This document shows positions 5,915-13,351 of a stretch of 18,104 nt of DNA, piece after piece. This stretch comes from Proteobacteria bacterium UBA7447 (lineage in GTDB: Bacteria; Pseudomonadota; Gammaproteobacteria; Arenicellales; UBA868): NCBI GenBank assembly GCA_002477475.1, contig DLPX01000039.1, positions 2,604 through 20,707 of the forward strand. The letters run 5' to 3'. The number at the start of each line of letters is the position of its first letter. The first letter of the stretch is position 1. The notes beneath the pieces were generated by a model. That model was given only the letters and a program-made list of their open reading frames with translations, was not told the origin of the DNA and searched no databases. Position numbers and translations under genes: made by a program.

Positions 5915-6324
5915 CAGGCTTCTTCTCTCTCTGCTTCAGACAAAAACTGAATATCGCCGAGATACCCCACCACCCCCGCTCCAAGATTGGTATACGCCAT
6001 CAACCCCATCTGGGCGCGCACCAGATCTCCATCCTTGAGTGGATGCGGGTGTAGCGTTTCAAGGTCCGGCCCCAGCACCTTTGGTTGGTCAGGACGACGC
6101 AGCTTGATTCGCCATACTTGACCAGCCTCGGTCTTGACGGCTCTGAGCGGACTGGATCCGTTTTTCGGCATCAGTTTTTCAATCTGCTTGATGAGCGGTC
6201 GAACCTCTTCGATGGCAGAAAATTCGAGGGTAATGTGATATAGCGAATCTCCTGACTCACGGGTTTCCGGTTGGTCGACAAAGGGATCCCGCAGGACGGC
6301 AGGAGGTGTAATGAGGTGGGTCAC
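5914..6324 (-). CDS. hypothetical protein, possibly ssDNA-binding-like, 136 aa
   Basis: The C-terminal half contains KDGDLVRAQMGLMAYTN and GAGVVGYLGDIQFL (about residues 97-128). This layout, with a DGD turn followed by an extended strand and a glycine-rich G-x-G-x-x-x-x-L-x-x-[IV]-Q stretch, recalls small phage-type single-strand DNA-binding proteins with an OB fold. The N-terminal part has DSLYHITLEFS, then a helix (EEVRPLIKQIEKLM), consistent with such proteins but not decisive. This is resemblance by eye, not a match. Its stop shares one base with the next start (TGATG). The ribosome binding site (GGAGG-like, near 6328-6332 on the minus strand) is acceptable. Confidence 0.6.
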   Translation of the reverse strand: MTHLITPPAVLRDPFVDQPETRESGDSLYHITLEFSAIEEVRPLIKQIEKLMPKNGSSPLRAVKTEAGQVWRIKLRRPDQPKVLGPDLETLHPHPLKDGDLVRAQMGLMAYTNLGAGVVGYLGDIQFLSEAEREEA

Positions 6325-6403
6325 GGGAGGTATTTCATCCTATCTTTTCATAAAAGGCGGCAAGGCTCGCACCTGATCATTAGCGCTTTTGATCCGGCGT
6401 CAT

Positions 6404-6769
6404 TCAGGAATCCAACTTCCCAGAGGGAGCGTCAGGGGATCTATCGGGGGACTGGCTGACGACTTCGCTATGAACCTTGTCGTAGTAAACGTCAAAATTG
6501 TAATTTGGATCTGCCCTGTCAGAAACGATCCTTCCAGATGATGTCAACAGTTCCTCCCAATCCTTACGCCCGTGATTCTCGATCACCCAGTCAATGTGCT
6601 GCTCGTAATCTTTTTCGGGGCTCGTAACCACCACGTAGTAAGTCGCGCTCCACTCCTCTCCCTTCTGAATTTCTTCGACGGTCGGCTGATCGAATTGCAA
6701 AGGATCGATCTCAGGGCTCAGAGCCGGCTGATAGGAATACGAAAATCGAAGGCGGATAACTGTCTGCAT
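6404..6769 (-). CDS. hypothetical protein, 121 aa
   Basis: Not recognised. The protein is acidic and aromatic-rich, with strands such as TVIRLRFSYSYQP and ATYYVVVTSPEKDYEQ and a helix (HIDWVIENHGRKDWEELL). The C-terminus is a low-complexity tail rich in Ser, Pro and Asp (SQSPDRSPDAPSGK). There is no signal peptide or membrane helix. It is the first gene of the minus-strand unknown cluster, 79 bp ahead of the 136-aa gene. No clear ribosome binding site precedes the ATG at 6769, and the upstream 140 bp are AT-rich, as expected for a promoter. Confidence 0.55.
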   Translation of the reverse strand: MQTVIRLRFSYSYQPALSPEIDPLQFDQPTVEEIQKGEEWSATYYVVVTSPEKDYEQHIDWVIENHGRKDWEELLTSSGRIVSDRADPNYNFDVYYDKVHSEVVSQSPDRSPDAPSGKLDS

Positions 6770-6825
6770 ATGCTAATTAAAGGTTTGATTTACTCTTTTC
6801 ATCAAGAAATAATTTTTTCTTTAAA

Positions 6826-6859
6826 GCTCTCATTCGAGCGAGAGCCATGGCTCGGGCTC
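6826..6859. repeat. overlapping inverted repeats, alternative hairpins
   Basis: GAGCC (6842-6846) and GGCTC (6849-6853) form an almost perfect palindrome, flanked by an outer pair GAGC (6836-6839) and GCTC (6856-6859). An alternative stem pairs GCTCTC (6826-6831) with GAGAGC (6840-6845). The two share bases, so only one can form at a time. The site lies just after the stop of the GNAT gene (minus strand) and ahead of the unknown cluster: either a terminator without a T-tract or a regulatory site. Confidence 0.4.
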
Positions 6860-6914
6860 ACCAGAAACGTTCGATAATTTATAGTCTATGCTCTCGAGTG
6901 GCTTGCACGGTTTC

Positions 6915-7730
6915 TTATCCAAGTGCCTGACTGCAAAGGCCAAATGCAGGTCGCGGATTGGTCTGAGGGTTTTTTCGCATGCGCGTTACTGTATCCACGC
7001 ACTTAAGGCCAAGATCCCCAAGCCAGGGCATCAGTCCCAAACCATCATCCATATCGATACGGACGAACTGCTCCGCTAAAGAAGCAGCAAGGTAGCAGAC
7101 TAGGTTCTGGGCCTGGCGCTGACTATTTGCCTGGATCGGGCCGATCACATGCCCTTTCCCAAACCGGCGCAACGCCGCATAACCGAGAATCTCGCCTTGT
7201 GCGCCCCGAGCAACCGCGAGTCTGGCGTGCTTCGCCAACCATTGCACGAGCGCACTGCGGTCCGCGGCCAGGAACCTTGAGTCCAATTCAATAATGGCAT
7301 GGGTATCGTCCGGCTTTGCGGGGTTGATCTCTTCGTCGGGCAATCCTACTGACGCGATCTCACCCTGGCATTGAAAGATTTCACCCTCGGATTCAAAACC
7401 CAACTTCTCATAGAGCGGGATACCCGCTTTTGTCGCTACAAGGCGCAACTCGCGACCGCTGACTTCGTCCATCAGCGACGACATCAATTTATAACCGATT
7501 CTCTGACCGCGCTCAGACCGCTGGACAATGATCATATTTAGCAACGAGACATCAGGACCGTAATCGGTGCGAAGAGCAGTCCCGATCACAACTCCGTCAC
7601 GAAGGGCTGCCCTGCCCTGCGAAAGCGTCATCAGCATCTGCCAGTCTTGCAGACGGTGCGGCCAATTCTCCGCCTGTGAGAGTGCTGTCGCCTGATCGAG
7701 TTGACGCTGAGCTAAAGAGACGATCTCCAC
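6915..7730 (-). CDS. GNAT acetyltransferase with two domains
   Basis: The first GNAT domain fills about residues 1-115: LSQAENWPHRLQDWQMLM at the start, the acetyl-CoA motif RSERGQRIGYKLM (71-83), then AGIPLYEKLGF. The second half (about 130-260) matches the extra domain known in this subgroup (Acetyltransf_18): GYAALRRFGKGHVIGP, then a strand with RIDMDD. The substrate is unknown. The start is a GTG at 7730 with a weak ribosome binding site, 20 bp downstream of the peroxiredoxin stop, so it is probably expressed with that gene. Confidence 0.85.
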   Translation of the reverse strand: MEIVSLAQRQLDQATALSQAENWPHRLQDWQMLMTLSQGRAALRDGVVIGTALRTDYGPDVSLLNMIIVQRSERGQRIGYKLMSSLMDEVSGRELRLVATKAGIPLYEKLGFESEGEIFQCQGEIASVGLPDEEINPAKPDDTHAIIELDSRFLAADRSALVQWLAKHARLAVARGAQGEILGYAALRRFGKGHVIGPIQANSQRQAQNLVCYLAASLAEQFVRIDMDDGLGLMPWLGDLGLKCVDTVTRMRKNPQTNPRPAFGLCSQALG

Positions 7731-7750
7731 CAGGTCAGTCTAATCAGCTA

Positions 7751-8209
7751 TTAGAGTGCTGCCATCACCTCATCGTAATCGGGCTCTATACCCGGATGCT
7801 CAGCGATCCATTCATAGATAACGCTTCCATCTTCTCCAATAATAAACACCGCCCGATTACAAGCGGTATACCCATCAATGAAAGCAAAGTTCTCAAACTC
7901 CACGCCATAGTCACGGGCAGCTTGTAGATGTAAATCTGATAGCAGAGAAAAAGAGATGTTGTTCACTTCTGCAAATTTTGCATTGGCAAATGGGCTATCG
8001 GGGCTGATACCAAAAACAAGGGCCTGGGCATTGTTCAGTTGGTCGAGTCGCTCTTCAAAGATACACATCTCCTGATCGCAGATCCCGCTGAACGCAGCGG
8101 GGTAAAACGCCAGAACAATCTTTTTCCCTAGATGATCAGCAAGCCTCACTTGCTCTTTGTCAGTATTGATCAGAGTGAAATCCGGGGCAGTCTGGTTGAG
8201 TAAGGGCAT
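7751..8209 (-). CDS. peroxiredoxin (AhpC/TSA superfamily)
   Basis: From the ATG at 8209 the product is 152 aa, normal for the short AhpE/Bcp-like class. It has the thioredoxin-fold start LNQTAPDFTLINTDKEQ, then FYPAAFSGICDQEMC, where C44 is the peroxidatic cysteine in the P-x-x-x-S-x-x-C form, with a further C49. R119 in the segment ACNRAVFIIG is the usual conserved active-site arginine. C117 is an unusual extra cysteine near it. It should reduce hydroperoxides in the cytoplasm. The frame is open further upstream (to 8278) but lacks homology there, and GAGA at 8217-8220 gives a modest binding site. It lies between a YHS gene and a GNAT gene on the same strand. Confidence 0.9.
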   Translation of the reverse strand: MPLLNQTAPDFTLINTDKEQVRLADHLGKKIVLAFYPAAFSGICDQEMCIFEERLDQLNNAQALVFGISPDSPFANAKFAEVNNISFSLLSDLHLQAARDYGVEFENFAFIDGYTACNRAVFIIGEDGSVIYEWIAEHPGIEPDYDEVMAAL

Positions 8210-8295
8210 ATCTCTGTTCTCTATCGTGTTGGTGGAAACAAACGCTCTTGCGCGCCAATCTTGGCAAAGTGGTAACAACCGACTTTAGGCCTGAG

Positions 8296-8359
8296 CGCCT
8301 ACCACTAAATGATACGCCTACCGTGAAAAAAAATGTGTAACGAGTGCTGCGTGTAGGCG
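8296..8359. repeat. repeated CGCCTACC motif upstream of the peroxiredoxin
   Basis: CGCCTACC occurs twice, at 8296-8303 and 8315-8322, and GTAGGCG (8353-8359) is an inverted copy of its first seven bases. The three sit in the 227 bp between the YHS gene and the peroxiredoxin start, where a promoter would be. The pattern could be a regulator site or a loose hairpin. Confidence 0.3.
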
Positions 8360-8436
8360 GTAGCCGCTCGACCAATCCACTTTGATGAAGTAAATCGTTA
8401 ACGGCTTGCTCCGATGGGGCGTTTTCGGACAATTTG

Positions 8437-8940
8437 CTAATCGTTATAGTAATCTGGCATCTGAGTCCGGCGGTGAATGGCGGCGCTACCTTGTTCGATC
8501 GCTCTGCGGGTATCGGGCCAACTCTCATTGCCTTTTCTAACATTGCGGTTGTAGCCCCGTAGCCACCGCAGTCTCACATCCTTGTTGATGTTGAAGTAAA
8601 GCCCCGTGGCGTCGACTGTCCAGCCGTTGTCAAAGTCGACCTCCGCCACCTGACCGCCAGTCATCGCCATCGCGCACCATCCGCCAAACTTCGGCGCAAA
8701 TCCTTCAGGATCGGATACAAACATGTTTTTGTGTTTCTCGTTTGAGAAGTACCACGTGACACCCTGCCAATCCGTTTGATGGGCATCAGTCCCTTGGGCC
8801 GCCATTTTCAGAACAAAGTAAGCGACCGGGTCATAACCTCCAATAGCAACGCCTCGTGCATTCGAATTGAAATAGCCTCCTGCATAGTTCTGGCCAGTAA
8901 ACAAAAACAGAAGCAGGCTTATAAAGAAGCGGCGAGCCAT
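8437..8940 (-). CDS. secreted YHS domain protein
   Basis: The 167-aa product starts with a signal peptide (MARRFFISLLLFLFTG, likely cut near residue 20). The YHS domain follows: AIGGYDPVAYF (residues 32-42, with the YDP motif at 36-38), WQGVTWYFSNEKHKNMF, then PEGFAPKFGGWCAMAM with C89. YHS domains are thought to bind metals and are often found in exported proteins. The C-terminal part (NGWTVDATGLYFNINKDV) fits the usual extension in this group. The last 40 residues are basic and lack a known match. It is upstream of the peroxiredoxin but separated by a 227-bp gap. Confidence 0.85.
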   Translation of the reverse strand: MARRFFISLLLFLFTGQNYAGGYFNSNARGVAIGGYDPVAYFVLKMAAQGTDAHQTDWQGVTWYFSNEKHKNMFVSDPEGFAPKFGGWCAMAMTGGQVAEVDFDNGWTVDATGLYFNINKDVRLRWLRGYNRNVRKGNESWPDTRRAIEQGSAAIHRRTQMPDYYND

Positions 8941-9021
8941 CAGATTTCTTTGGTCTCGAAACTGGCTAATAAAAGCGTTTGCCCGTTGGATTGAGATCTC
9001 GGACTCCCAAGAATAAGCTCC

Positions 9022-9615
9022 TCAGCTTATTTCTTTGCACATCAGGATAACGTCTCCACTATCCTGGGAGCCAGGGAAATGAACATATGGTCGTCGGTCC
9101 ACCTCCACAAAACCATTTCTTGTGTAGGCCCGTAAAGCAACCGAATTTACCTCTTCCGCCTGCAGAGCAATGCGACTCGTGCCCGCCTCCAAAGCCACCC
9201 TGGCTGCCTCATCGAGAAGTTGTCTAGCAAACCCTTTGCCCCGATATTCCGGCAGTATCGCAATCGCCTGCAGCATCCAGGCACCACTGGCCGCCTTTTC
9301 GAGCTCTACGCAGGGTCGAAAACATTCAGGAACAGCCCCCAGATCCCTATCCGGATAGGGATCCTCCACCAGAAATCCGAAGAAGGCACCCACAAACTTC
9401 GACTCCAGGTTAGCGACCCGCCAGTTTTTGAAATAAGCGTCGAAGCTGGCATCGGTTCGAATCTTCTCTCGACCGTACTCAAAACAGGATTGTCCCTGCA
9501 CGACCTCCTGACTCCAGAGATAGGCGGGCATTCTCCTGCCGGCCATATCCCGAATTAAAGTCAGGTGCGTACAGTCGTCTTCTGTGGCGCTTCTAAATTG
9601 CAGTTTATTTCCCAT
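9022..9615 (-). CDS. GNAT family N-acetyltransferase
   Basis: From the ATG at 9615 the product is 197 aa. It has the GNAT layout: LQFRSATEDDCTHLTLIRD at the start, a core strand (WMLQAIAILPEYRGKGFARQ) with the acetyl-CoA loop R/Q-x-x-G-x-G/A, and a C-terminal NSVALRAYTRNGFVEV helix-strand pair. The substrate is unknown. An in-frame GTG at 9624 is possible, but the AGGTG at 9621-9625 is well placed for 9615. The gene is divergent from the EamA transporter, and a 16-bp palindrome overlaps the start region. Confidence 0.85.
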   Translation of the reverse strand: MGNKLQFRSATEDDCTHLTLIRDMAGRRMPAYLWSQEVVQGQSCFEYGREKIRTDASFDAYFKNWRVANLESKFVGAFFGFLVEDPYPDRDLGAVPECFRPCVELEKAASGAWMLQAIAILPEYRGKGFARQLLDEAARVALEAGTSRIALQAEEVNSVALRAYTRNGFVEVDRRPYVHFPGSQDSGDVILMCKEIS

Positions 9616-9619
9616 TAGA

Positions 9620-9635
9620 TACACCTAACGGTGTA
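9620..9635. promoter_or_regulatory. 16-bp palindrome between divergent starts, likely operator
   Basis: TACACC (9620-9625) and GGTGTA (9630-9635) are exact inverted copies across a 4-nt spacer. The site lies only 4 bp from the GNAT ATG and 53 bp before the EamA ATG, where a repressor could block both. It also includes the GNAT ribosome binding site. No regulator gene is in the window. Confidence 0.5.
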
Positions 9636-9687
9636 CATTTCGTTTGCGTTCATCCTTCCGCAGCGAACCCCGACCCACGGAATACAC

Positions 9688-10560
9688 ATGCGCTACTCAC
9701 TGGCATTTTTGACTCTTGTGGGCGCGGCCACCTTTGCTAGTTTCAATGGGGTCTTTATCAGAGCGTTGGGGGACATGACGGATTGGCAGATTGTATTCTG
9801 GCGACATCTGCTGGTCGGATTAATGTTGTGCGTCGGGCTTGCAGGGTTCTACAGGGCGGGGCTTGTCAGTGCGTTCAGCAAAATCGGTTGCCTAGGCATC
9901 TTCGGCGCCACTGCTTTCGGGCTAAGTTTAGTCTTTCTGACCATGGCTCTGCATACCTCACCAGTCGCTGATGTCATGTTCACACTGGCAGCCATTCCCA
10001 TTCTCACCGCCTTGATGGCCTGGGTAACATTGCGGGAGCGCATCGAGAGAGTAACCTGGATCGCCATGATCGGTGCTGCTATCGGGGTTGCATTGATGGT
10101 CGTGGGCCATCTGGCCGGAGGCAGCATTAAAGGCGTCGGCCTTAGCGTAGGATGTGCCGTCACGGTCTCTGTATTTGCAGTCATTCTGCGTTGGGGCCGC
10201 GATCTCGACATGATCCCCATGTTTGCAGTCGGCAGTCTCATCGCGGCGGCGATTGCACTCCCCTTTTCGTATGACAATCTCTCGCTGAACGGAGAAACCA
10301 TTACTATTCTCGTCTTGTGGGGCGGGTTGATCTCTCCGATTTATTATTCGCTTTTTGTTGTCGCCTCGCGACATATCCGCGCAGGAGAATTGATGCTGGT
10401 CGTACCTTTGGAGACCATTTTGGCTGTGCTCTTGGCCTGGCTAGTGCTGGCCGAAATTCCAGGCACCAATACCCTGATTGGCGGCATTCTGATTATTGTC
10501 GCAGTAAGCGGGATGGCCATCTACCGGATATACGAGCGACCTAAGGGAGGTACAGCTTAA
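9688..10560 (+). CDS. EamA-type (DMT) transporter
   Basis: From the ATG at 9688 the protein is 290 aa with about ten membrane helices in two EamA repeats. The first ends near the fourth or fifth helix (FLTMALHTSPVADVMFTLA), with PILTALMAWVTLRERIERV. The second repeat holds SPIYYSLFVVASRHIRAGE and ETILAVLLAWLVLAEIPG. Both -LxE- segments are typical of the family, which exports metabolites. The substrate is unknown. A GTG at 9631 would add 19 residues without homology, so I prefer the ATG. The terminator-like hairpin at 10580 ends the transcript. Confidence 0.85.
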   Translation: MRYSLAFLTLVGAATFASFNGVFIRALGDMTDWQIVFWRHLLVGLMLCVGLAGFYRAGLVSAFSKIGCLGIFGATAFGLSLVFLTMALHTSPVADVMFTLAAIPILTALMAWVTLRERIERVTWIAMIGAAIGVALMVVGHLAGGSIKGVGLSVGCAVTVSVFAVILRWGRDLDMIPMFAVGSLIAAAIALPFSYDNLSLNGETITILVLWGGLISPIYYSLFVVASRHIRAGELMLVVPLETILAVLLAWLVLAEIPGTNTLIGGILIIVAVSGMAIYRIYERPKGGTA

Positions 10561-10579
10561 ACTTGTTGAGTATTACCAC

Positions 10580-10601
10580 CTTGGATCTCTTTAGATCCAA
10601 G
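10580..10601 (+). terminator. hairpin after the EamA gene
   Basis: CTTGGATCT (10580-10588) pairs exactly with AGATCCAAG (10593-10601) around a CTTT loop, 20 bp after the stop. A T6 run follows only at 10616-10622, so it is not a textbook rho-independent terminator but is well placed. The 190 bp after it are AT-rich and hold no convincing gene. Confidence 0.6.
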
Positions 10602-10793
10602 AACGCAGCGCTAACATTTTTTAAAACGCTCAGAATTTTTAAAAAGCTAAAAAATTGTCAAAAAGACTCGGTATCTAGTGGCGATTATTTTGCCCGGGAA
10701 TTAATCCCAAAACGTCTCGCAAATAAAAACCCAGAAAAGTTGTTCGGTAGATTTCCAACGCTGCAATCGAACGGCTCAACTCAGAATCATTTC

Positions 10794-11015
10794 TTACCTA
10801 GGGATAGCGCGGCGCAGCTGTTGGCAAGTCGCCAGAGACGAGGCTTCGAGATCACTCTGAATTATCTTGGCGCCATTGAAGTAAGTGCATCGCAAAATAG
10901 AATGGTCGCCTCTCTCGATGACCGTCTCCCAAACCAATATCTGTCTCTCGGAAAAAATCAAAAGCCCCCAAAGCACTAAATAAAGGGCAGCTACATATCC
11001 AATAACCCTGCGCAT
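10794..11015 (-). CDS. YobH-like small membrane-anchored protein, 73 aa
   Basis: From the ATG at 11015 the product has one N-terminal hydrophobic segment (residues 4-22, VIGYVAALYLVLWGLLIF) and a C-terminal part with RCTYFNGAKIIQSD and a second cysteine (ATCQQLRR). The layout, a helix or signal anchor then a C-T-Y-F pattern and a late Cys, resembles the small YobH protein group by eye. A GTG at 11036 is also open. The plus-strand frame over part of this DNA is less protein-like. Function unknown. It lies 42 bp downstream of another unknown minus-strand gene. Confidence 0.55.
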   Translation of the reverse strand: MRRVIGYVAALYLVLWGLLIFSERQILVWETVIERGDHSILRCTYFNGAKIIQSDLEASSLATCQQLRRAIPR

Positions 11016-11057
11016 AATTCTTTTATTTTGGAACACACAAAGCTGCGACCCTGTAAA

Positions 11058-11432
11058 TCAATATCTCGACGAATTATAGGCTGATGTTACCGGAGTCCTA
11101 GGAAACCCTTTTGCGTCTACTAGCCCCTGAATAAAATCCTCATCTTGTTTATCTTTGAGACAATGCCAAAGTTCTAGAACCTTGGCATCTTGAAGACAAA
11201 AAACATTAGCAAGGGCTCGGATATGGACATAGTCAAAATCTGCTCCCGGTAGACCCATTCCTGAGCAGATCGCATAGGCTAAACCGAATGAGACCCCAAA
11301 TTGATAATTATGTCTATGCGCGCCAGTGCATGTTTCTCGAACTATTTCCGAGAACTCCCGAGACCATGCAAGACTCACATTTCTTGCAACGTCGGATGCT
11401 AACTTATCTAATTTCTCACCTTGAGGATTCAT
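11058..11432 (-). CDS. hypothetical protein, 124 aa
   Basis: Not recognised. The protein is mainly helical, with LDKLASDVARNVSLAWSREF at the N-terminus, a moderately hydrophobic middle (YQFGVSFGLAYAICSGMGLP) and a second helix (VLELWHCLKDKQDEDF). Four cysteines are spread through it. There is no signal peptide. An AGGT at about 11438-11441 serves as a modest binding site. The gene is in an AT-rich pocket (10.6-11.4 kb) that differs from the flanking genes. Confidence 0.5.
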   Translation of the reverse strand: MNPQGEKLDKLASDVARNVSLAWSREFSEIVRETCTGAHRHNYQFGVSFGLAYAICSGMGLPGADFDYVHIRALANVFCLQDAKVLELWHCLKDKQDEDFIQGLVDAKGFPRTPVTSAYNSSRY

Positions 11433-11473
11433 AGACTACCTGCCAAGAATAGTGATGAGCTCAATGACTGTCG

Positions 11474-11953
11474 CTAAAGATTTTGCAGGGGCATCGTATA
11501 CGTAGTAGCACTACCGGACAAACAGACCTCCCCGTCGCCATCCACTACTTGGGTATCTAGGACGCAGATCGGTTTGTCCTCTCGAACAGAGGTTACTTTA
11601 ACCGTCGCTGTAATCTCTTCATTGATCCCAACAGCTTTAACGAATTTCCACTCCACAGCAAGAAATACCGTTCCAGGGCCGGGTAACTCTTCGGCAACGA
11701 CCGCGTTTAACAGACCTGACGTGACCCCTCCCTGGACTATCAACTTTCCAAATGGCGTCTGCCGTGCTAATTCTTCGTCGTAATGAACTGGATTCTGGTC
11801 TCCAGTGATCTCCGTAAACCTCACGATATCTTCTCTGCAGGTGGTTCGGCTTAGGGATGCTGTCTGGCCGATAGCCGGTCGCCCATGAGTTACCCCGATC
11901 CAACCATCATTTAAATTGTTCAATCTATCTGCTCCAGTCTGTTTAGTTGTCAT
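11474..11953 (-). CDS. MaoC-like hot-dog hydratase
   Basis: The 159-aa product is a single MaoC hot-dog domain. The active-site stretch FTEITGDQNPVHYDEELA gives D52 and H57, the catalytic pair known from (R)-specific enoyl-CoA hydratases (PhaJ type), then PFGKLIVQGGVTSGLL, the conserved glycine-rich helix, and later KFVKAVGINEEITATVKVTS. It should hydrate an enoyl-CoA in the cytoplasm (fatty-acid or polyester pathway). The substrate chain length cannot be told. It begins 13 bp downstream of the small barrel protein gene, so the two probably share a transcript. Confidence 0.9.
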   Translation of the reverse strand: MTTKQTGADRLNNLNDGWIGVTHGRPAIGQTASLSRTTCREDIVRFTEITGDQNPVHYDEELARQTPFGKLIVQGGVTSGLLNAVVAEELPGPGTVFLAVEWKFVKAVGINEEITATVKVTSVREDKPICVLDTQVVDGDGEVCLSGSATTYTMPLQNL

Positions 11954-11966
11954 TTAGTTGAGTCTC

Positions 11967-12236
11967 TCAAGCCTCCTCCAGAAACTTCACTTCAGGAGGC
12001 GCCATCACCCCGGCCGCTTTTTGGACCTCCTGCATCTCAGGCGCGGTGAAAAACGCGATGAAGGCTTCTTTTGAAGATGTGGTCCCAATCGCAACGGCAT
12101 TGCCCTCATCATCAAGGTTTCGGTACGCGGTGGCGTTAATGCCTGCGGCTTCCCGAGTTGCTGCGTGGCCATCAAATGTCGTTTTCCATTGATCGAAATC
12201 GCTGACTTTCAGGGAGACAATAACGGTAATGCTCAT
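11967..12236 (-). CDS. small dimeric-barrel protein, DUF3764-like
   Basis: An 89-aa protein with a ferredoxin-like alpha/beta pattern: MSITVIVSLKVSDFDQWKTT, then AGINATAYRNLDDEGNAVAI and SSKEAFIAFFTAPEMQEVQ, ending in PPEVKFLEEA. This is the layout of dimeric alpha/beta-barrel proteins related to ABM domains; I recall DUF3764 as the closest name but cannot check it. The function is unknown. A strong ribosome binding site (GGAGG on the minus strand, 12247-12251) precedes it. It is 13 bp from the MaoC gene. Confidence 0.7.
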   Translation of the reverse strand: MSITVIVSLKVSDFDQWKTTFDGHAATREAAGINATAYRNLDDEGNAVAIGTTSSKEAFIAFFTAPEMQEVQKAAGVMAPPEVKFLEEA

Positions 12237-12317
12237 CTTGGATATCCTCCATAATCGCTAGCTTCCCAGAGCGGATTCATGAAATCAGGGAATCGCATCG
12301 AAATGTTATCGCCTCAC

Positions 12318-13094
12318 TCACGTCGCGCCACTAATATGAATTGAAGCTTCAAGAAAAAAAATAACTAGCAAAATTAGTGTCCCGACTCCGATTCCCAATA
12401 AAAATGAGCCGAACCTGGCATCACTCACCTCAGATAGCTCATAGTGAAAAACATTAAGTAACAAGGCGCCAGCCAACATCGAAGAGAGAAGTGCGGCTGT
12501 GACGGCGCTATGTTCCCCTGTGATCAACCTCAGCCCCCAGCCGACCACGAGGGCACTGCTTAGCACGTAGCGGCCCCAGCGATTAAATTGAATTCCATTA
12601 TGCGCTTCGTGTTCGGCGTCGACGATCATCAGGTGTAGGGCAATAGCCAAAGTAAACACTGCCGCTGTGAACAGATCGATGGCGATTCGATCAGCAAGGG
12701 TAAAAGCGATGACAGCGTTGTAGATGCTAAAAGAGATAATTGAAACAACAAATGTTCTTCGGCAGTTGTGAGATATCCGCCCCGGACTCTGTCGACACCA
12801 GCGCCGCAGCCCGAAGAAAATAATGAATCCTGCCAGGGCAAGAAGGAATACACTCGTGTCAACGAAATGCGAATCCGAGAAGCGCGCCGCCAAAACGGCC
12901 CCGATCGCCTCCTTGCTCTCAACCAGTCCAGGCAACATATGCAGGAACACAAATGCTGACGCAAATCCGCCACTGAATGAGGTGAAGCCCGAGTGCGCTA
13001 TCAAGGAAAGGTTTCGCAGTCTTGGTGCGGCGAGGTGCGCCAACATGAGCAGCGCTGCAAATACTGCGGAAACTACAAGAATCTCGTAGTCCAT
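12318..13094 (-). CDS. ZIP-like multispanning membrane protein, 258 aa
   Basis: The protein has about seven or eight membrane helices. HSGFTSFSGGFASAFVFLH with MLPGL (residues 34-57) resembles the early helix of ZIP metal transporters. A middle segment has ALHLMIVDAEHEAHNG, and another helix carries NVFHYELSEV. The signature His/Glu pairs of ZIP (H-x-x-P-E) are not clearly present, so metal transport is a suggestion only. No separate partner gene is visible. No clear terminator follows. A plus-strand frame over this DNA lacks protein character. Confidence 0.55.
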   Translation of the reverse strand: MDYEILVVSAVFAALLMLAHLAAPRLRNLSLIAHSGFTSFSGGFASAFVFLHMLPGLVESKEAIGAVLAARFSDSHFVDTSVFLLALAGFIIFFGLRRWCRQSPGRISHNCRRTFVVSIISFSIYNAVIAFTLADRIAIDLFTAAVFTLAIALHLMIVDAEHEAHNGIQFNRWGRYVLSSALVVGWGLRLITGEHSAVTAALLSSMLAGALLLNVFHYELSEVSDARFGSFLLGIGVGTLILLVIFFLEASIHISGAT

Positions 13095-13351
13095 TCTTAA
13101 TGATTGTGATCTTTGGTTAATTTGGACATTGCCTTAAGCAACCAACTATGTCCTGAATCCACGGTTATTGGCATCACATTCAATCCTCCGGATGTCCGTG
13201 TCTGTGCTGAGTGATTTTTGTTTGCCTGCAGGAGCATACTTTCCGGGCTTGATTCCCCCTAGACCAAAAGAAAAAGCGCGTATATTCTTGTGCTTCTCGA
13301 AAACACTGATCAGGTCGTTTTGAATTCATAAAACCAAAGGAGAACGTCAGT

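Noticed and set aside
10563..10979. Plus-strand frame of 138 aa after the EamA gene
   Set aside because: It starts with TTG, runs through the terminator and an AT-rich tract with low-complexity Lys/Phe sequence, and overlaps a better minus-strand gene.
13095..13351. Promoter -10 candidate TATATT at 13281 upstream of the TRAP operon
   Set aside because: No acceptable -35 hexamer stands at 16-18 bp, so the promoter is not called, though one must be near.
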